Positions 15,118-22,666 of a stretch of 36,547 bases of DNA are shown piece after piece (within the stretch, counting starts at the first letter, position 1; every line of letters begins with the position of its first letter). The notes under the pieces were generated by a model, which was not told where the DNA came from, did not search any database, and worked only from the letters and a program-made list of their open reading frames with translations. Position numbers and translations under genes: made by a program. Origin of the DNA: Caryophanales bacterium UBA7476 (GTDB taxonomy: Bacteria; Bacillota_I; Bacilli_A; RF39; UBA660); NCBI GenBank assembly GCA_002477275.1, contig DLOU01000065.1, positions 1-36,547 on the forward strand, read 5' to 3'.

Positions 15118-15194
15118 GTTCACGTAGCTCAGCTGGATAGAGCAATCGCCTTCTAAGCGATCGGTCACGTGTTCGAATCACGTCGTGAACACCA
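15118..15194 (+). tRNA. tRNA-Arg (anticodon TCT)
   Basis: A 77-base cloverleaf with acceptor GTTCACG/CGTGAAC, D-arm GCTCAGCTGGATAGAGC, anticodon stem ATCGC/GCGAT with loop CTTCTAA (anticodon TCT, reading AGA/AGG), T-loop GTTCGAATC and an encoded CCA end. AGA is the favoured Arg codon in this AT-rich DNA, so this is a major tRNA. Confidence 0.97.
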
Positions 15195-15203
15195 TATGAA
15201 ATA

Positions 15204-15234
15204 AAAAGAGAACTTTGTTCTCTTTTATTTTTTT
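15204..15234 (+). terminator. Terminator after tRNA-Arg
   Basis: AAAAGAGAAC and GTTCTCTTTT form a 10-bp stem with a 3-base loop followed by ATTTTTTT. It lies 9 bases after the tRNA. Confidence 0.85.
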
Positions 15235-15265
15235 ATGTGTTACAATAGCTTTTGAGGTGTTTTTT

Positions 15266-15913
15266 ATGATTTCTACTAGTTCATACAATAATTTTAAATC
15301 AGATAAATTTAGAACTGTTTCTATATCTGGTAACAGAGGAATTGATGCTGGTTATATTGGAGAATGTTTTCCTTCTTTGGCACCAAAAAAATTATTTTGG
15401 AAAGTATGGCATACTATGAAAGATGTTATACCTGATGAAGAAAACAATAAATTTTATATAGAAGAATATTACAAATTAGTTTTATCCAACCTTGATCCAC
15501 AAGATATTTTTAACAAGTTAGACAATTCTGTTTTACTATGTTATGAAGATAATGATGAGTTTTGTCATAGACATATTGTAGCAGCTTGGTTAGAACTTTT
15601 ACTTGATATAGATGTTCCTGAAGTAATAGCATCAGGTTATGAAATAACTCCTACTACTAAACCTAACTATATAAAAGATTATTTAGAAAAATATATGAAA
15701 AGAAAAATAAATATGCATGGTTTCAAATCACTTAGGGCTGCTTATATTTTTGAAAAGTCTGAAAAACTAGAAGAAAAAGCTTTACAAAATCCAGATAAGT
15801 ATGATTCTTATATGCAACAAGCTTCATTTCTAAGATCAGATGCCGATATAGCTGAAGATGAATATTTAGATAAGATAAAACAAAAGAAAATATTAAATAA
15901 AACCTTATCTTGA
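15266..15913 (+). CDS. DUF488 domain protein
   Basis: 215 residues, cytoplasmic. The family motif is in the middle: LLCYEDNDEFCHRHIVAAWL, with the C-Y-E...C-H-R signature of DUF488, a small domain of unknown function. It starts with ISTSSYNNFKSDKF and has a long charged C-terminal extension (about 150-215) beyond the typical domain. I chose the ATG at 15266 because GAGGTG lies seven bases ahead; the frame open to 15215 overlaps the tRNA terminator. It ends in TGA, showing that TGA is a stop in this organism. Confidence 0.82.
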   Translation: MISTSSYNNFKSDKFRTVSISGNRGIDAGYIGECFPSLAPKKLFWKVWHTMKDVIPDEENNKFYIEEYYKLVLSNLDPQDIFNKLDNSVLLCYEDNDEFCHRHIVAAWLELLLDIDVPEVIASGYEITPTTKPNYIKDYLEKYMKRKINMHGFKSLRAAYIFEKSEKLEEKALQNPDKYDSYMQQASFLRSDADIAEDEYLDKIKQKKILNKTLS

Positions 15914-15965
15914 AAAAAAATATTCTTTATGATATTATCAATTTGGTAATAATCAAGGAGGAAAC

Positions 15966-16142
15966 ATGCAAAAAAGAAATTTAGATATACAATATGGTAA
16001 TACAGATGATGAAGATATTAAAGATGGATATACATTTATTTTACCTGGTGATAAATATAAAAATATAAATATTAATTTGAAAAAAGATAACGAAAAAGAA
16101 AAAGAGAAAAAAGCACAGAAAAAAAGAAATGAGAAAAATTAA
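15966..16142 (+). CDS. Small highly charged protein of unknown function
   Basis: 58 residues: a mixed N-terminal part (NLDIQYGNTDDEDIKDGYTFILPGD) and a lysine/glutamate-rich tail likely to form a single helix. A very strong AAGGAGG lies six bases ahead of ATG, which is the main evidence that it is expressed. Its end overlaps the end of the opposing metallopeptidase gene by four bases. No family recognised. Confidence 0.65.
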   Translation: MQKRNLDIQYGNTDDEDIKDGYTFILPGDKYKNININLKKDNEKEKEKKAQKKRNEKN

Positions 16143-16777
16143 AATTCTTTCATTTCTTTTTTTATTTGTTTATAATTTTTACAATTTTCTTCTACTAAAC
16201 CCCAAAAACTTTTAGAATGATTTGGATGAATTAGATGTGATAATTCATGAACAATTACGTAATCTAAATATTTAGTATCTCTTTTAATTAATTCTAAATT
16301 TAATGTAACTGTTTTTAATTTTGTATTACACACTCCCCAACGAGTAGTCATTTTTCTAATCTTTAAAGCTGGATATGGAATACTTTTTGAAAAATTATTA
16401 TATATTTCATCCAGATGTTCTTTAAAAATAGTTTTGGCTTGCTTTTTATACCATTTATCTATATCTATATCTTTACTCATGAATACTTTATCATTACCAA
16501 AGGATATATCATAGTATTCACTATATACAATATCATAATTTTTTCCTAAGTAATTAAAGTTTTCATTATTACTATTTTTTATTTTTTGTTTTTCTATCAT
16601 TTTACAAATAGAAGAATAGTTTTTCTCTAATAATTTAACAATTTGTCTATCACTTGTAAAAATATTAGTTGTAACATATATTGTTAAATCATCTTTTACT
16701 CTTATATATGTATTCTTTGTTGTTTTCTTTTTTTCTATTTCTACATTATAATTAATTCCATTAATTTCTAACTTCAT
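16139..16777 (-). CDS. YgjP-like (DUF45) zinc metallopeptidase
   Basis: 212 residues, cytoplasmic, matching the M48-related YgjP/WLM group. The zinc site is VHELSHLIHPNHSKSFW: His177, catalytic Glu178, His181 and a third ligand His187. The preceding TTRWGVCNTKLKTVTLNLELI is the family's other hallmark. The N-terminal half (1-120) is less conserved. Natural substrates are not known. It is monocistronic and convergent with the small charged-protein gene. Confidence 0.88.
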   Translation of the reverse strand: MKLEINGINYNVEIEKKKTTKNTYIRVKDDLTIYVTTNIFTSDRQIVKLLEKNYSSICKMIEKQKIKNSNNENFNYLGKNYDIVYSEYYDISFGNDKVFMSKDIDIDKWYKKQAKTIFKEHLDEIYNNFSKSIPYPALKIRKMTTRWGVCNTKLKTVTLNLELIKRDTKYLDYVIVHELSHLIHPNHSKSFWGLVEENCKNYKQIKKEMKEF

Positions 16778-16816
16778 TTTCTCACCAATATAATTATAAA
16801 AACAAAGTATAAATTT

Positions 16817-16846
16817 GTAAAGAAAAGAGAGATTACTCTCTCTTTT
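16817..16846 (-). terminator. Terminator of the thioester adhesin gene
   Basis: AAAAGAGAGA and TCTCTCTTTT (minus strand) form a 10-bp stem with loop GTAA, followed by CTTT. It begins at the stop codon of the adhesin gene. Confidence 0.8.
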
Positions 16847-19800
16847 TATTGTTTTCTTAAAAATACACTTGCTGTTACACCAGAACCTGCTAAAAGTAAT
16901 ACTGCTGCTATAACATATAATACTTTATTTGTATTTTGTGCTGTATTTGGTACATCTACTTTAGGTTCATTAAACATAACTGCTGTTTGTATATCTCCTG
17001 ATGCTTTAACTTCAAATTCTACTTGTTCTTTACTTAAAACATATCCATCTGGTGCAATAGTTTCAATTAAAGTATATTTTCCTGCTGGTAATCTAGATAT
17101 TCTATGCTCTGTTGTAGTCGATATCCATGTATCAATTGTTTCTCCACTATTATCCTTTAATACTAATTCTGCACCAGGTACTTCTTCACCATTTGTAAAA
17201 TCTTTCTTAGAAACTGTAACTGTTATTGGATTATTAACCATTCTAATTGTATCAACAGTATTTGTGTTTGATACAAGTAATTCATATGGTTCTTCTTGTA
17301 ATATATATCCTTCTGGTACATCTTCTTCATATAAGAAATATTTTCCTACAGCTAAAGTTTCTGTTGTATAGTTTTCAGCTGTGCTTGTCCAGTTGTCTAC
17401 TTCTTCTTTTTGTTCGTTTACAAGTTTGAATTTAAATCCAGCTACTCCACTAGTATCAATTGTTATTTTTTTGTTTGCTATTGTTGCTGTAATATAGTTA
17501 TCCTTCATTGAAATACTTTGTACTTCACCGGTTTCTTTTATTTCAAATGTAATTTTATTACCAACATCTACATATCCAGCTGGTGCTTTAGTTTCTTCTA
17601 AGATATATTGTCCTTTTTTTAGTTTTGTAATAACTTTTTTACTTTTTGTTGTTTCCCATGTAATAGGATCCATTGTTCCATCTACTCTAGATAGTTTTAA
17701 AGTTGCTCCTGCTATTAATTCATTTGTTTTACTATCTACTTTAGCAAACTCAGCTGTAATAGGTTTATTTGATATTGTTATAGTTTTTGTTTCTGTATTA
17801 TCATCTATAACTAATTTATGTTTTGTAGTATCTAAAATATATCCATCTATAGTCGATACTTCTCTAATATAGTATGTTCCATATGCAAGATTACCTAATG
17901 AGTATGGTGATGTAGTTGTCACCCATGATTTTAATCTTGTATCATTAGAATCTAATAGTTCAAGTTCTACACCTTCTAATGGATTATTATTTTCATCTAC
18001 TTTTAATACGTCTATATCAAATTTCTCATTAATAACCTCAATTGTGTAATCTGCTTCTGGCTCTTCTGGAACATTAATTATTGACTCTTCATTATCCCAT
18101 ACATATCCATCTGGACCTTCTGTTTCAACAAGTATGTATTGTCCTGGATCTAATCCTTCGATTTCATATGGTACATTAGTTGTTGTCCAACTTTTTAATA
18201 AGGTCTTTGCTGGAGTAGCAGTTCTTAGCTCCAATTTAGCACCACTTACATAATTACCATATTGATCTATTTTTATTATTTTTATTTTTCTTTTTGTATT
18301 TGTAAATGTTACAGAAGCATTTGTAGTACTATCTGTTATTACTAATGGCTTAATCTCGTTTGATTTTATATAGCCACTTGGTGCTGATATTTCTCTAACT
18401 TTGTAAGAACCTACTGGTATATCATCTATAGTTTCTGGTGTTGCTTTCGTTGTAAATCTATGTGAATATGTTCCTGCATCATTGTATACTTCTAAAACTG
18501 CTCCTGCTAATGGAATTCCATCTTCATCTACTTTTTTGATTGATACTCCTCTTTTTGTATTTGTAAATGTTACAGTTTTTGTTGTAGAATCATTTATTGA
18601 AACTGTAAATTCTTCTTTGGCACTACTTAATATATAACCATCTGGAACACTTTTTTCTTTGACATAGTAATTTCCTGCTGCTAGTCCTTCAAGTTTATGA
18701 GGTTTTGCTGTTGTTCCATTACATGCAGTTGTCCATCTTTCTATAAAAGTATTATCTTCTTTATATAGTTCAAGTTCTGCTCCTGCAAAACATTTATTAT
18801 CTTGGTCTAATTTAATTACATTGATACCATTTTTGGTGTTAATAAATGTAAAATCAAAACTATAATTTGTTTTTGTAACAGTAAATTCATGTGTTTGTGT
18901 ATCAAGTATATATCCTTCTGGAGCTCTTACTTCATGAGCAATATAAGTTCTTCCATAAACTAATGGTTCATTAATCTCATAATCATTATCGTCTTCATCT
19001 TCACCAGTTGTAAATTTTATTAATACTTCATTAGTTTCTACGTCATATACTTCAATTGTTGCTCCTGCTAAATGTTCTCCATCTTCGTTTTGTTTATCTA
19101 TATGAACGCTTATTTCTTCATCTGAAAGTGTTACTTTTTTATTAACTGTTGTAACTGTTACAGACTGAGAATCTGTTACTGTATAACCTCTTGGTGGTGT
19201 TACCTCTTCTACTGTATATTCACCAGGTACTAAATTTGATAATGTAGTACTTCCTCCATTTATTGTAACTAATTGATTATAGTTGTTAGGGCCTGTTACT
19301 CTTACTTGTAGTGTAGCATCAACTGTTTTATTATCGCCATCTTTTTTTTCTATAGTTAAACTTCCATTTGGTAGTTCAAAACTTGTCTGTACAGTTTTTG
19401 TTTTAGCTGTTGGTACAAGTGCTGAAATACCTACTTCTTGTTCTGCACTTGCAAGCGATGCTGGTGGTGTATATAAATAAGTATCATATTGTGTATAATT
19501 TGCTATTAATGATAAGTTAATTGTTTGTGATGTAATTGTTGCAGTTGATGGAATTTTAATTTTAAATCCTTTTCCATAATCAATTGTTCCAGTTTTAGTT
19601 AGTGTGCCATTTGATACTTCTATTACTATATTATTATTTTCATCTAATATTTGATAATTATTAACTCCACTTAATGATACTTTATAATCCTCAAATGATA
19701 CATTTGATGATACTGTTATTTTACTACTAATATAGTTGCCACTTGTAGTGTCATATGTAAAGTTATTTTTTGATACGGTAAATGTAGGATTTGGTACAAT

Positions 19801-20340
19801 ACCTGTAGTTTTTGCATTCTCTGCTCCAGTAACTAAAGCTGATACATAATTATAATATCTATATCCTTGTATTGCAGTTACTTCTGCATTTGATAATACA
19901 CTATTGTCTACATTTCTATCTTGATATAACCATACAGCAAGTTGAGTTATATAGTTATCATCATATGTATTACCTGTGAAACTTTTATTTGGATAACCAT
20001 TTATCATTATGTATGAATAACCAACATCCATTGCTGATGAAGATTTTGTATAAGTTACATTTGCACTTGTTGTTGGCCAACCTTTATCTTTTTCTAAGCA
20101 GTAAACTACATAATCAGTTGTTCCATCTGTTAAATACTTTATGGAAGTTGTTAAATCTTCTCCTAATTCTGTTCCTCTATATGCTGTTATATCTGTTACA
20201 GATTTTGCTGTCATGGTATTAGGTAAATCACTTGATGCTGCATAGCTCTTCGCAATCCCTTTTACTATAAATATTCCCATTATTAAAATAAGAACAACAA
20301 ATATAGAGCTTTTTAAAATATTTGATTTTATTTTTTTCAT
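16846..20340 (-). CDS. Thioester-domain surface adhesin with nine Cna-B repeats and a C-terminal sorting-like signal
   Basis: 1164-residue exported protein. The signal segment (about 12-35) ends near KSYAASS. Residues 60-180 hold a thioester domain: Cys81 in VVYCLEKD and Gln133 in the TQLAVWLY motif, the pair that forms the internal thioester that can couple to host amines. A linker domain follows, then nine Cna-B/SpaA repeats (about 327-1127), each with a Lys-x-Asp start and a Glu-bearing G-x-Y-x-x-x-E-x-x-x-P-x-G-Y turn consistent with isopeptide bonds. The third repeat has two extra cysteines. The end reads VPNTA, then a hydrophobic stretch and RKQ, a sorting signal of atypical type. ATG at 20340 has GGTGA ahead. 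No sortase gene lies nearby. Confidence 0.9.
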   Translation of the reverse strand: MKKIKSNILKSSIFVVLILIMGIFIVKGIAKSYAASSDLPNTMTAKSVTDITAYRGTELGEDLTTSIKYLTDGTTDYVVYCLEKDKGWPTTSANVTYTKSSSAMDVGYSYIMINGYPNKSFTGNTYDDNYITQLAVWLYQDRNVDNSVLSNAEVTAIQGYRYYNYVSALVTGAENAKTTGIVPNPTFTVSKNNFTYDTTSGNYISSKITVSSNVSFEDYKVSLSGVNNYQILDENNNIVIEVSNGTLTKTGTIDYGKGFKIKIPSTATITSQTINLSLIANYTQYDTYLYTPPASLASAEQEVGISALVPTAKTKTVQTSFELPNGSLTIEKKDGDNKTVDATLQVRVTGPNNYNQLVTINGGSTTLSNLVPGEYTVEEVTPPRGYTVTDSQSVTVTTVNKKVTLSDEEISVHIDKQNEDGEHLAGATIEVYDVETNEVLIKFTTGEDEDDNDYEINEPLVYGRTYIAHEVRAPEGYILDTQTHEFTVTKTNYSFDFTFINTKNGINVIKLDQDNKCFAGAELELYKEDNTFIERWTTACNGTTAKPHKLEGLAAGNYYVKEKSVPDGYILSSAKEEFTVSINDSTTKTVTFTNTKRGVSIKKVDEDGIPLAGAVLEVYNDAGTYSHRFTTKATPETIDDIPVGSYKVREISAPSGYIKSNEIKPLVITDSTTNASVTFTNTKRKIKIIKIDQYGNYVSGAKLELRTATPAKTLLKSWTTTNVPYEIEGLDPGQYILVETEGPDGYVWDNEESIINVPEEPEADYTIEVINEKFDIDVLKVDENNNPLEGVELELLDSNDTRLKSWVTTTSPYSLGNLAYGTYYIREVSTIDGYILDTTKHKLVIDDNTETKTITISNKPITAEFAKVDSKTNELIAGATLKLSRVDGTMDPITWETTKSKKVITKLKKGQYILEETKAPAGYVDVGNKITFEIKETGEVQSISMKDNYITATIANKKITIDTSGVAGFKFKLVNEQKEEVDNWTSTAENYTTETLAVGKYFLYEEDVPEGYILQEEPYELLVSNTNTVDTIRMVNNPITVTVSKKDFTNGEEVPGAELVLKDNSGETIDTWISTTTEHRISRLPAGKYTLIETIAPDGYVLSKEQVEFEVKASGDIQTAVMFNEPKVDVPNTAQNTNKVLYVIAAVLLLAGSGVTASVFLRKQ
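16960..19362 (-). repeat. Array of nine Cna-B protein repeats within the adhesin
   Basis: Nine consecutive modules of roughly 85-95 residues, each ending near a variant of the turn G-x-Y-x-x-x-E-x-x-x-P-x-G-Y (for example GEYTVEEVTPPRGY, GSYKVREISAPSGY, GKYTLIETIAPDGY). They differ strongly in sequence, so the repeat exists at the protein level and not as direct DNA repeats. Confidence 0.88.
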
Positions 20341-20392
20341 ACACTCACCTATCCTATATAAAATTGTAGCATATTTATAAATTAAAAACAAT

Positions 20393-20416
20393 AAAAAAAG
20401 TCAATATGAATTGACT
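20393..20416 (-). terminator. Terminator of the 341-residue gene
   Basis: AGTCAAT and ATTGACT form a 7-bp stem on the minus strand with loop TCAT, followed by TTTTTTTA. It overlaps the stop codon of the gene. Confidence 0.78.
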
Positions 20417-21440
20417 ATAAATAATAAATATAAAATATGTTACTAGACTCTTTGTAATGTACCAGTAAAGTGTAATTATCTTCGGGAACAACAAATGATT
20501 CTACATCAAGATCTATTTTACCAATATTATTTTCTTCCTGGGTAATATAATCTATTAGAACAAGTTCTTTATCTTCATTCTTTATTAATATTTTTGTTTT
20601 ATAAAATAAATATTTCTCTTTTGTCGTAACCTTATATACTGCCTTATTTGTATCTAAATCATATACTATGTAGTTTTTAGTATCTTCTTCTTCTTCAGTC
20701 TCAAGTAAATATTTATTTGTTAATAACTTGTATGTATTATTTTCCTTATATACTATATTAAAATCAGTTTTCTTCCCATTCTTTAATTCAACTAACTTAA
20801 TTTTATTATCTTCATACATTTTAAGTATTAAAACTTTACTGTTATCTGTTATTAAGAAATTATCATATTTTTTATTATCTTCATCTTCTATAATTATATT
20901 TTCTTCTTTTGTTTCAAGATTAACTTTAACTAATTTCTTATCATATTTAACTATTTTTTCTTTTAAATTAGGAAATAATTGTTCGTCTGTTTTATTATAC
21001 GCTAGTTCTTCAATTTTGTTGAAATTACTATCATAAATATTATCATTTATAATATAGTTTTTCCCTAGCATTTCTATTTCTCCTAAAATTTCTTTGCTTT
21101 CTTCATATATTACTCTTGTTGTTTCTTTTTTTACGTCATATTTTAAAAGTGTTGCATTATCTTTTTTTTCTTCATCTGTTAGATATATATATACAACTTT
21201 TCCATTATAAAAAATATTCTGTATGTTTTTATTTAGTAATTTACCTTCGGAATTAGAAATACTATATTTATTATTTTTTCTTTTTACCTTATAAGTTTCG
21301 TTTGTGATGTCATTTTTTGGTTCTTTTTCTTTTTTTTCTTCTTGTTGTTCTTTTTTGTGATTAACTAAAACTGTAACAATTGCGCCAGTAAATATTCCTA
21401 ATAGTAATAATATTATTAAAATTTTATAGACTTTTTTCAT
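20415..21440 (-). CDS. Membrane-anchored extracellular protein of unknown function
   Basis: 341 residues: one N-terminal membrane anchor (about 5-26), a Lys/Glu-rich linker (HKKEQQEEKKEKEP), then an outside domain of about 290 residues built of many short strands (KVVYIYLTDEE, KYLLETEEEED, NYIVYDLD), which suggests a beta-propeller-like or similar fold. No catalytic motif is visible. I start at the ATG at 21440, about ten bases after AGAGG; the frame open to 21473 adds residues without such a site. It is transcribed toward the adhesin but has its own terminator. Confidence 0.7.
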   Translation of the reverse strand: MKKVYKILIILLLLGIFTGAIVTVLVNHKKEQQEEKKEKEPKNDITNETYKVKRKNNKYSISNSEGKLLNKNIQNIFYNGKVVYIYLTDEEKKDNATLLKYDVKKETTRVIYEESKEILGEIEMLGKNYIINDNIYDSNFNKIEELAYNKTDEQLFPNLKEKIVKYDKKLVKVNLETKEENIIIEDEDNKKYDNFLITDNSKVLILKMYEDNKIKLVELKNGKKTDFNIVYKENNTYKLLTNKYLLETEEEEDTKNYIVYDLDTNKAVYKVTTKEKYLFYKTKILIKNEDKELVLIDYITQEENNIGKIDLDVESFVVPEDNYTLLVHYKESSNIFYIYYL

Positions 21441-21487
21441 AATATAATACCTCTTAAATTCATTATAAATCAAATTTAAATATTTTT

Positions 21488-21516
21488 GTATATATTTTTT
21501 TATTATGTTTAAAATA
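21488..21516 (+). promoter_or_regulatory. Possible sigma-G type promoter of sspI
   Basis: GTATA (21488-21492) fits the forespore -35 consensus gnATR, and TAAAATA (21510-21516) fits the -10 consensus cAtnnTA partly (A, T and A match), with a 17-base spacer. SspI genes are sigma-G dependent in Bacillus. The match is loose in such AT-rich DNA. Confidence 0.3.
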
Positions 21517-21534
21517 ATTCTAGGAGATGATTTT

Positions 21535-21741
21535 ATGGATATTAGTATTAAAGAGCATATTATTAATAATTTTAAGAATGATAACTATGAAGATATAATT
21601 GATGCGATTGAAGAATCTGTTTCTAGTGGTGATGAAGTTACATTACCTGGATTAGGTGTTTTTATGAGTTTATTATGGGAAAAATCCAGTGATTCAGAAA
21701 AGGATGAAATAGTAAAAAAAATAAAAGAGGCTTTGAAATAA
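21535..21741 (+). CDS. sspI: Small acid-soluble spore protein SspI
   Basis: 68 residues. The sequence MDISIKEHIINNF, then DAIEESVSSGDEVTLPGLGV and WEKSSDSEKDEIVKKI lines up along its whole length with Bacillus SspI, whose hallmark is the G-E/D-x-x-LPGLGV stretch. SspI is a minor spore-core protein made in the forespore; its exact role is not known. The ATG at 21535 is preceded by AGGAGA with good spacing, which is better than the upstream frame start at 21505. It stands alone with its own hairpin. Confidence 0.9.
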   Translation: MDISIKEHIINNFKNDNYEDIIDAIEESVSSGDEVTLPGLGVFMSLLWEKSSDSEKDEIVKKIKEALK

Positions 21742-21756
21742 TAAGGCCTCTTTTTA
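21723..21756. terminator. Terminator between sspI and efp
   Basis: AAAGAGGC and GCCTCTTT pair across the stop codon of sspI and are followed by TTTTATT. The minus strand side is A/T-rich too, so it may also end efp transcription. Confidence 0.72.
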
Positions 21757-22314
21757 TTAAGCTCTAGATACGTATTTACCATCTTTAGTAGATACTAATA
21801 TATCTTCATCTTGATTTATGAATAATGGAACTTTAACTACCAATCCAGTTTCAAGTTCAGCATCTTTCATTGCACTACTTGTAGTATTGCCTTTAACTGC
21901 AGATTCAGTTCTTACAATTTTCATTGTAACCTTATCTGGTAAAATAATACCTAATACTTCATCACCGTAGAACATCATAATTACTTCTAGGTTTTCTTTT
22001 AAGAATTTAGATTCATATTCTACTAGACTCTTATCAAGTTCAATTTGTTCATAAGTAGTCATATTCATGAAATAATATGTTCCATTCATTTCATATAAGA
22101 ATTGCATGTTTTTCTTTTCAATTCTTGCAAGAGCTACTTTTTCACCAGCATTGAATGTTTTTTCAATTATTGAACCAGTTCTTAAATTTTTTAGTTTAGT
22201 TTTAACAATAGCTGCACCTTTACCAGGTTTAACATGTTGGAATTCAAGAATAGTGAATATATTTCCATCTACTTCTATTGTTACTCCTACTTTAAAATCA
22301 TTTGAATTTGTCAT
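21757..22314 (-). CDS. efp: Translation elongation factor P
   Basis: 185-residue factor that relieves ribosome stalling at polyproline stretches. The three beta-barrel domains are intact. Lys32 in KPGKGAAIVK is the residue that carries the modification in other bacteria. The conserved VEYESKFLKENLEVIMMFYGDEVLGI and the closing IVRTESAVKGNTTSSAMKDAELETG are present. GGAGG ribosome binding site. It lies downstream of rpmG after a terminator. Confidence 0.97.
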   Translation of the reverse strand: MTNSNDFKVGVTIEVDGNIFTILEFQHVKPGKGAAIVKTKLKNLRTGSIIEKTFNAGEKVALARIEKKNMQFLYEMNGTYYFMNMTTYEQIELDKSLVEYESKFLKENLEVIMMFYGDEVLGIILPDKVTMKIVRTESAVKGNTTSSAMKDAELETGLVVKVPLFINQDEDILVSTKDGKYVSRA

Positions 22315-22327
22315 ATTAACCTCCTAA

Positions 22328-22354
22328 AAACAAAAATAAGACTTAATCTTATTT
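22328..22354 (-). terminator. Terminator after rpmG
   Basis: AAATAAGA and TCTTATTT pair around a 5-base loop on the minus strand and are followed by TTGTTTTT. Confidence 0.75.
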
Positions 22355-22513
22355 CTTTTCCTTATGTACAGTGTGTTTTCTACATCTTGGACAATATCTA
22401 TTTAATTCTAATTTATCAGTATTTTTTACATTTCTTTCATCACGATAATTTTCTTCATTACAAACAGTACATTTTAGTGTCTTGTATTGTCTATTTCCAA
22501 CTTTTTTAGCCAC
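22349..22513 (-). CDS. rpmG: 50S ribosomal protein L33
   Basis: 54 residues starting VAKKVGNRQYKTLKCTVC. It is the zinc-binding form, with CTVC near the start and CPRC near the end (CysXXCys pairs). The GTG at 22513 is chosen: GGAGGTG lies seven bases ahead, and the promoter at 22548-22576 leaves the upstream part of the frame untranscribed or unused. Confidence 0.94.
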   Translation of the reverse strand: MAKKVGNRQYKTLKCTVCNEENYRDERNVKNTDKLELNRYCPRCRKHTVHKEKK

Positions 22514-22547
22514 GAGAAACACCTCCTTACGTGAAACGTCTGTATAT

Positions 22548-22576
22548 ATTGTAGCAGATTTGTTTGTATATTGCAA
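22548..22576 (-). promoter_or_regulatory. Sigma-A type promoter of rpmG
   Basis: On the minus strand TTGCAA (22571-22576), 17 bases, TACAAT (22548-22553), about 35 bases upstream of the GTG start. Confidence 0.82.
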
Positions 22577-22625
22577 TTATTTTTTTTAGAAATTGCTTTA
22601 TTTATAGGATATTTTTAACCTAAAA

Positions 22626-22659
22626 GAAAAACTACAAACTCAATTATTAAATTTGTAGT
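22626..22659 (-). terminator. Terminator of the InlB-repeat protein gene
   Basis: ACTACAAA and TTTGTAGT form an 8-bp stem on the minus strand, followed by TTTTC, just after the gene that ends at 22667. Confidence 0.75.
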
Positions 22660-22666
22660 CTATCTT

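Noticed and set aside
15911..15913. TGA read as tryptophan (mycoplasma-type code)
   Set aside because: TGA ends the DUF488 gene and the 85-residue gene at natural ends next to the following ribosome binding site or terminator, and tryptophans are encoded by TGG throughout.
16960..19362. Direct DNA repeats or a recombination hotspot in the Cna-B region
   Set aside because: The nine modules share a protein pattern but little DNA identity by eye, so recent tandem duplication is not supported.
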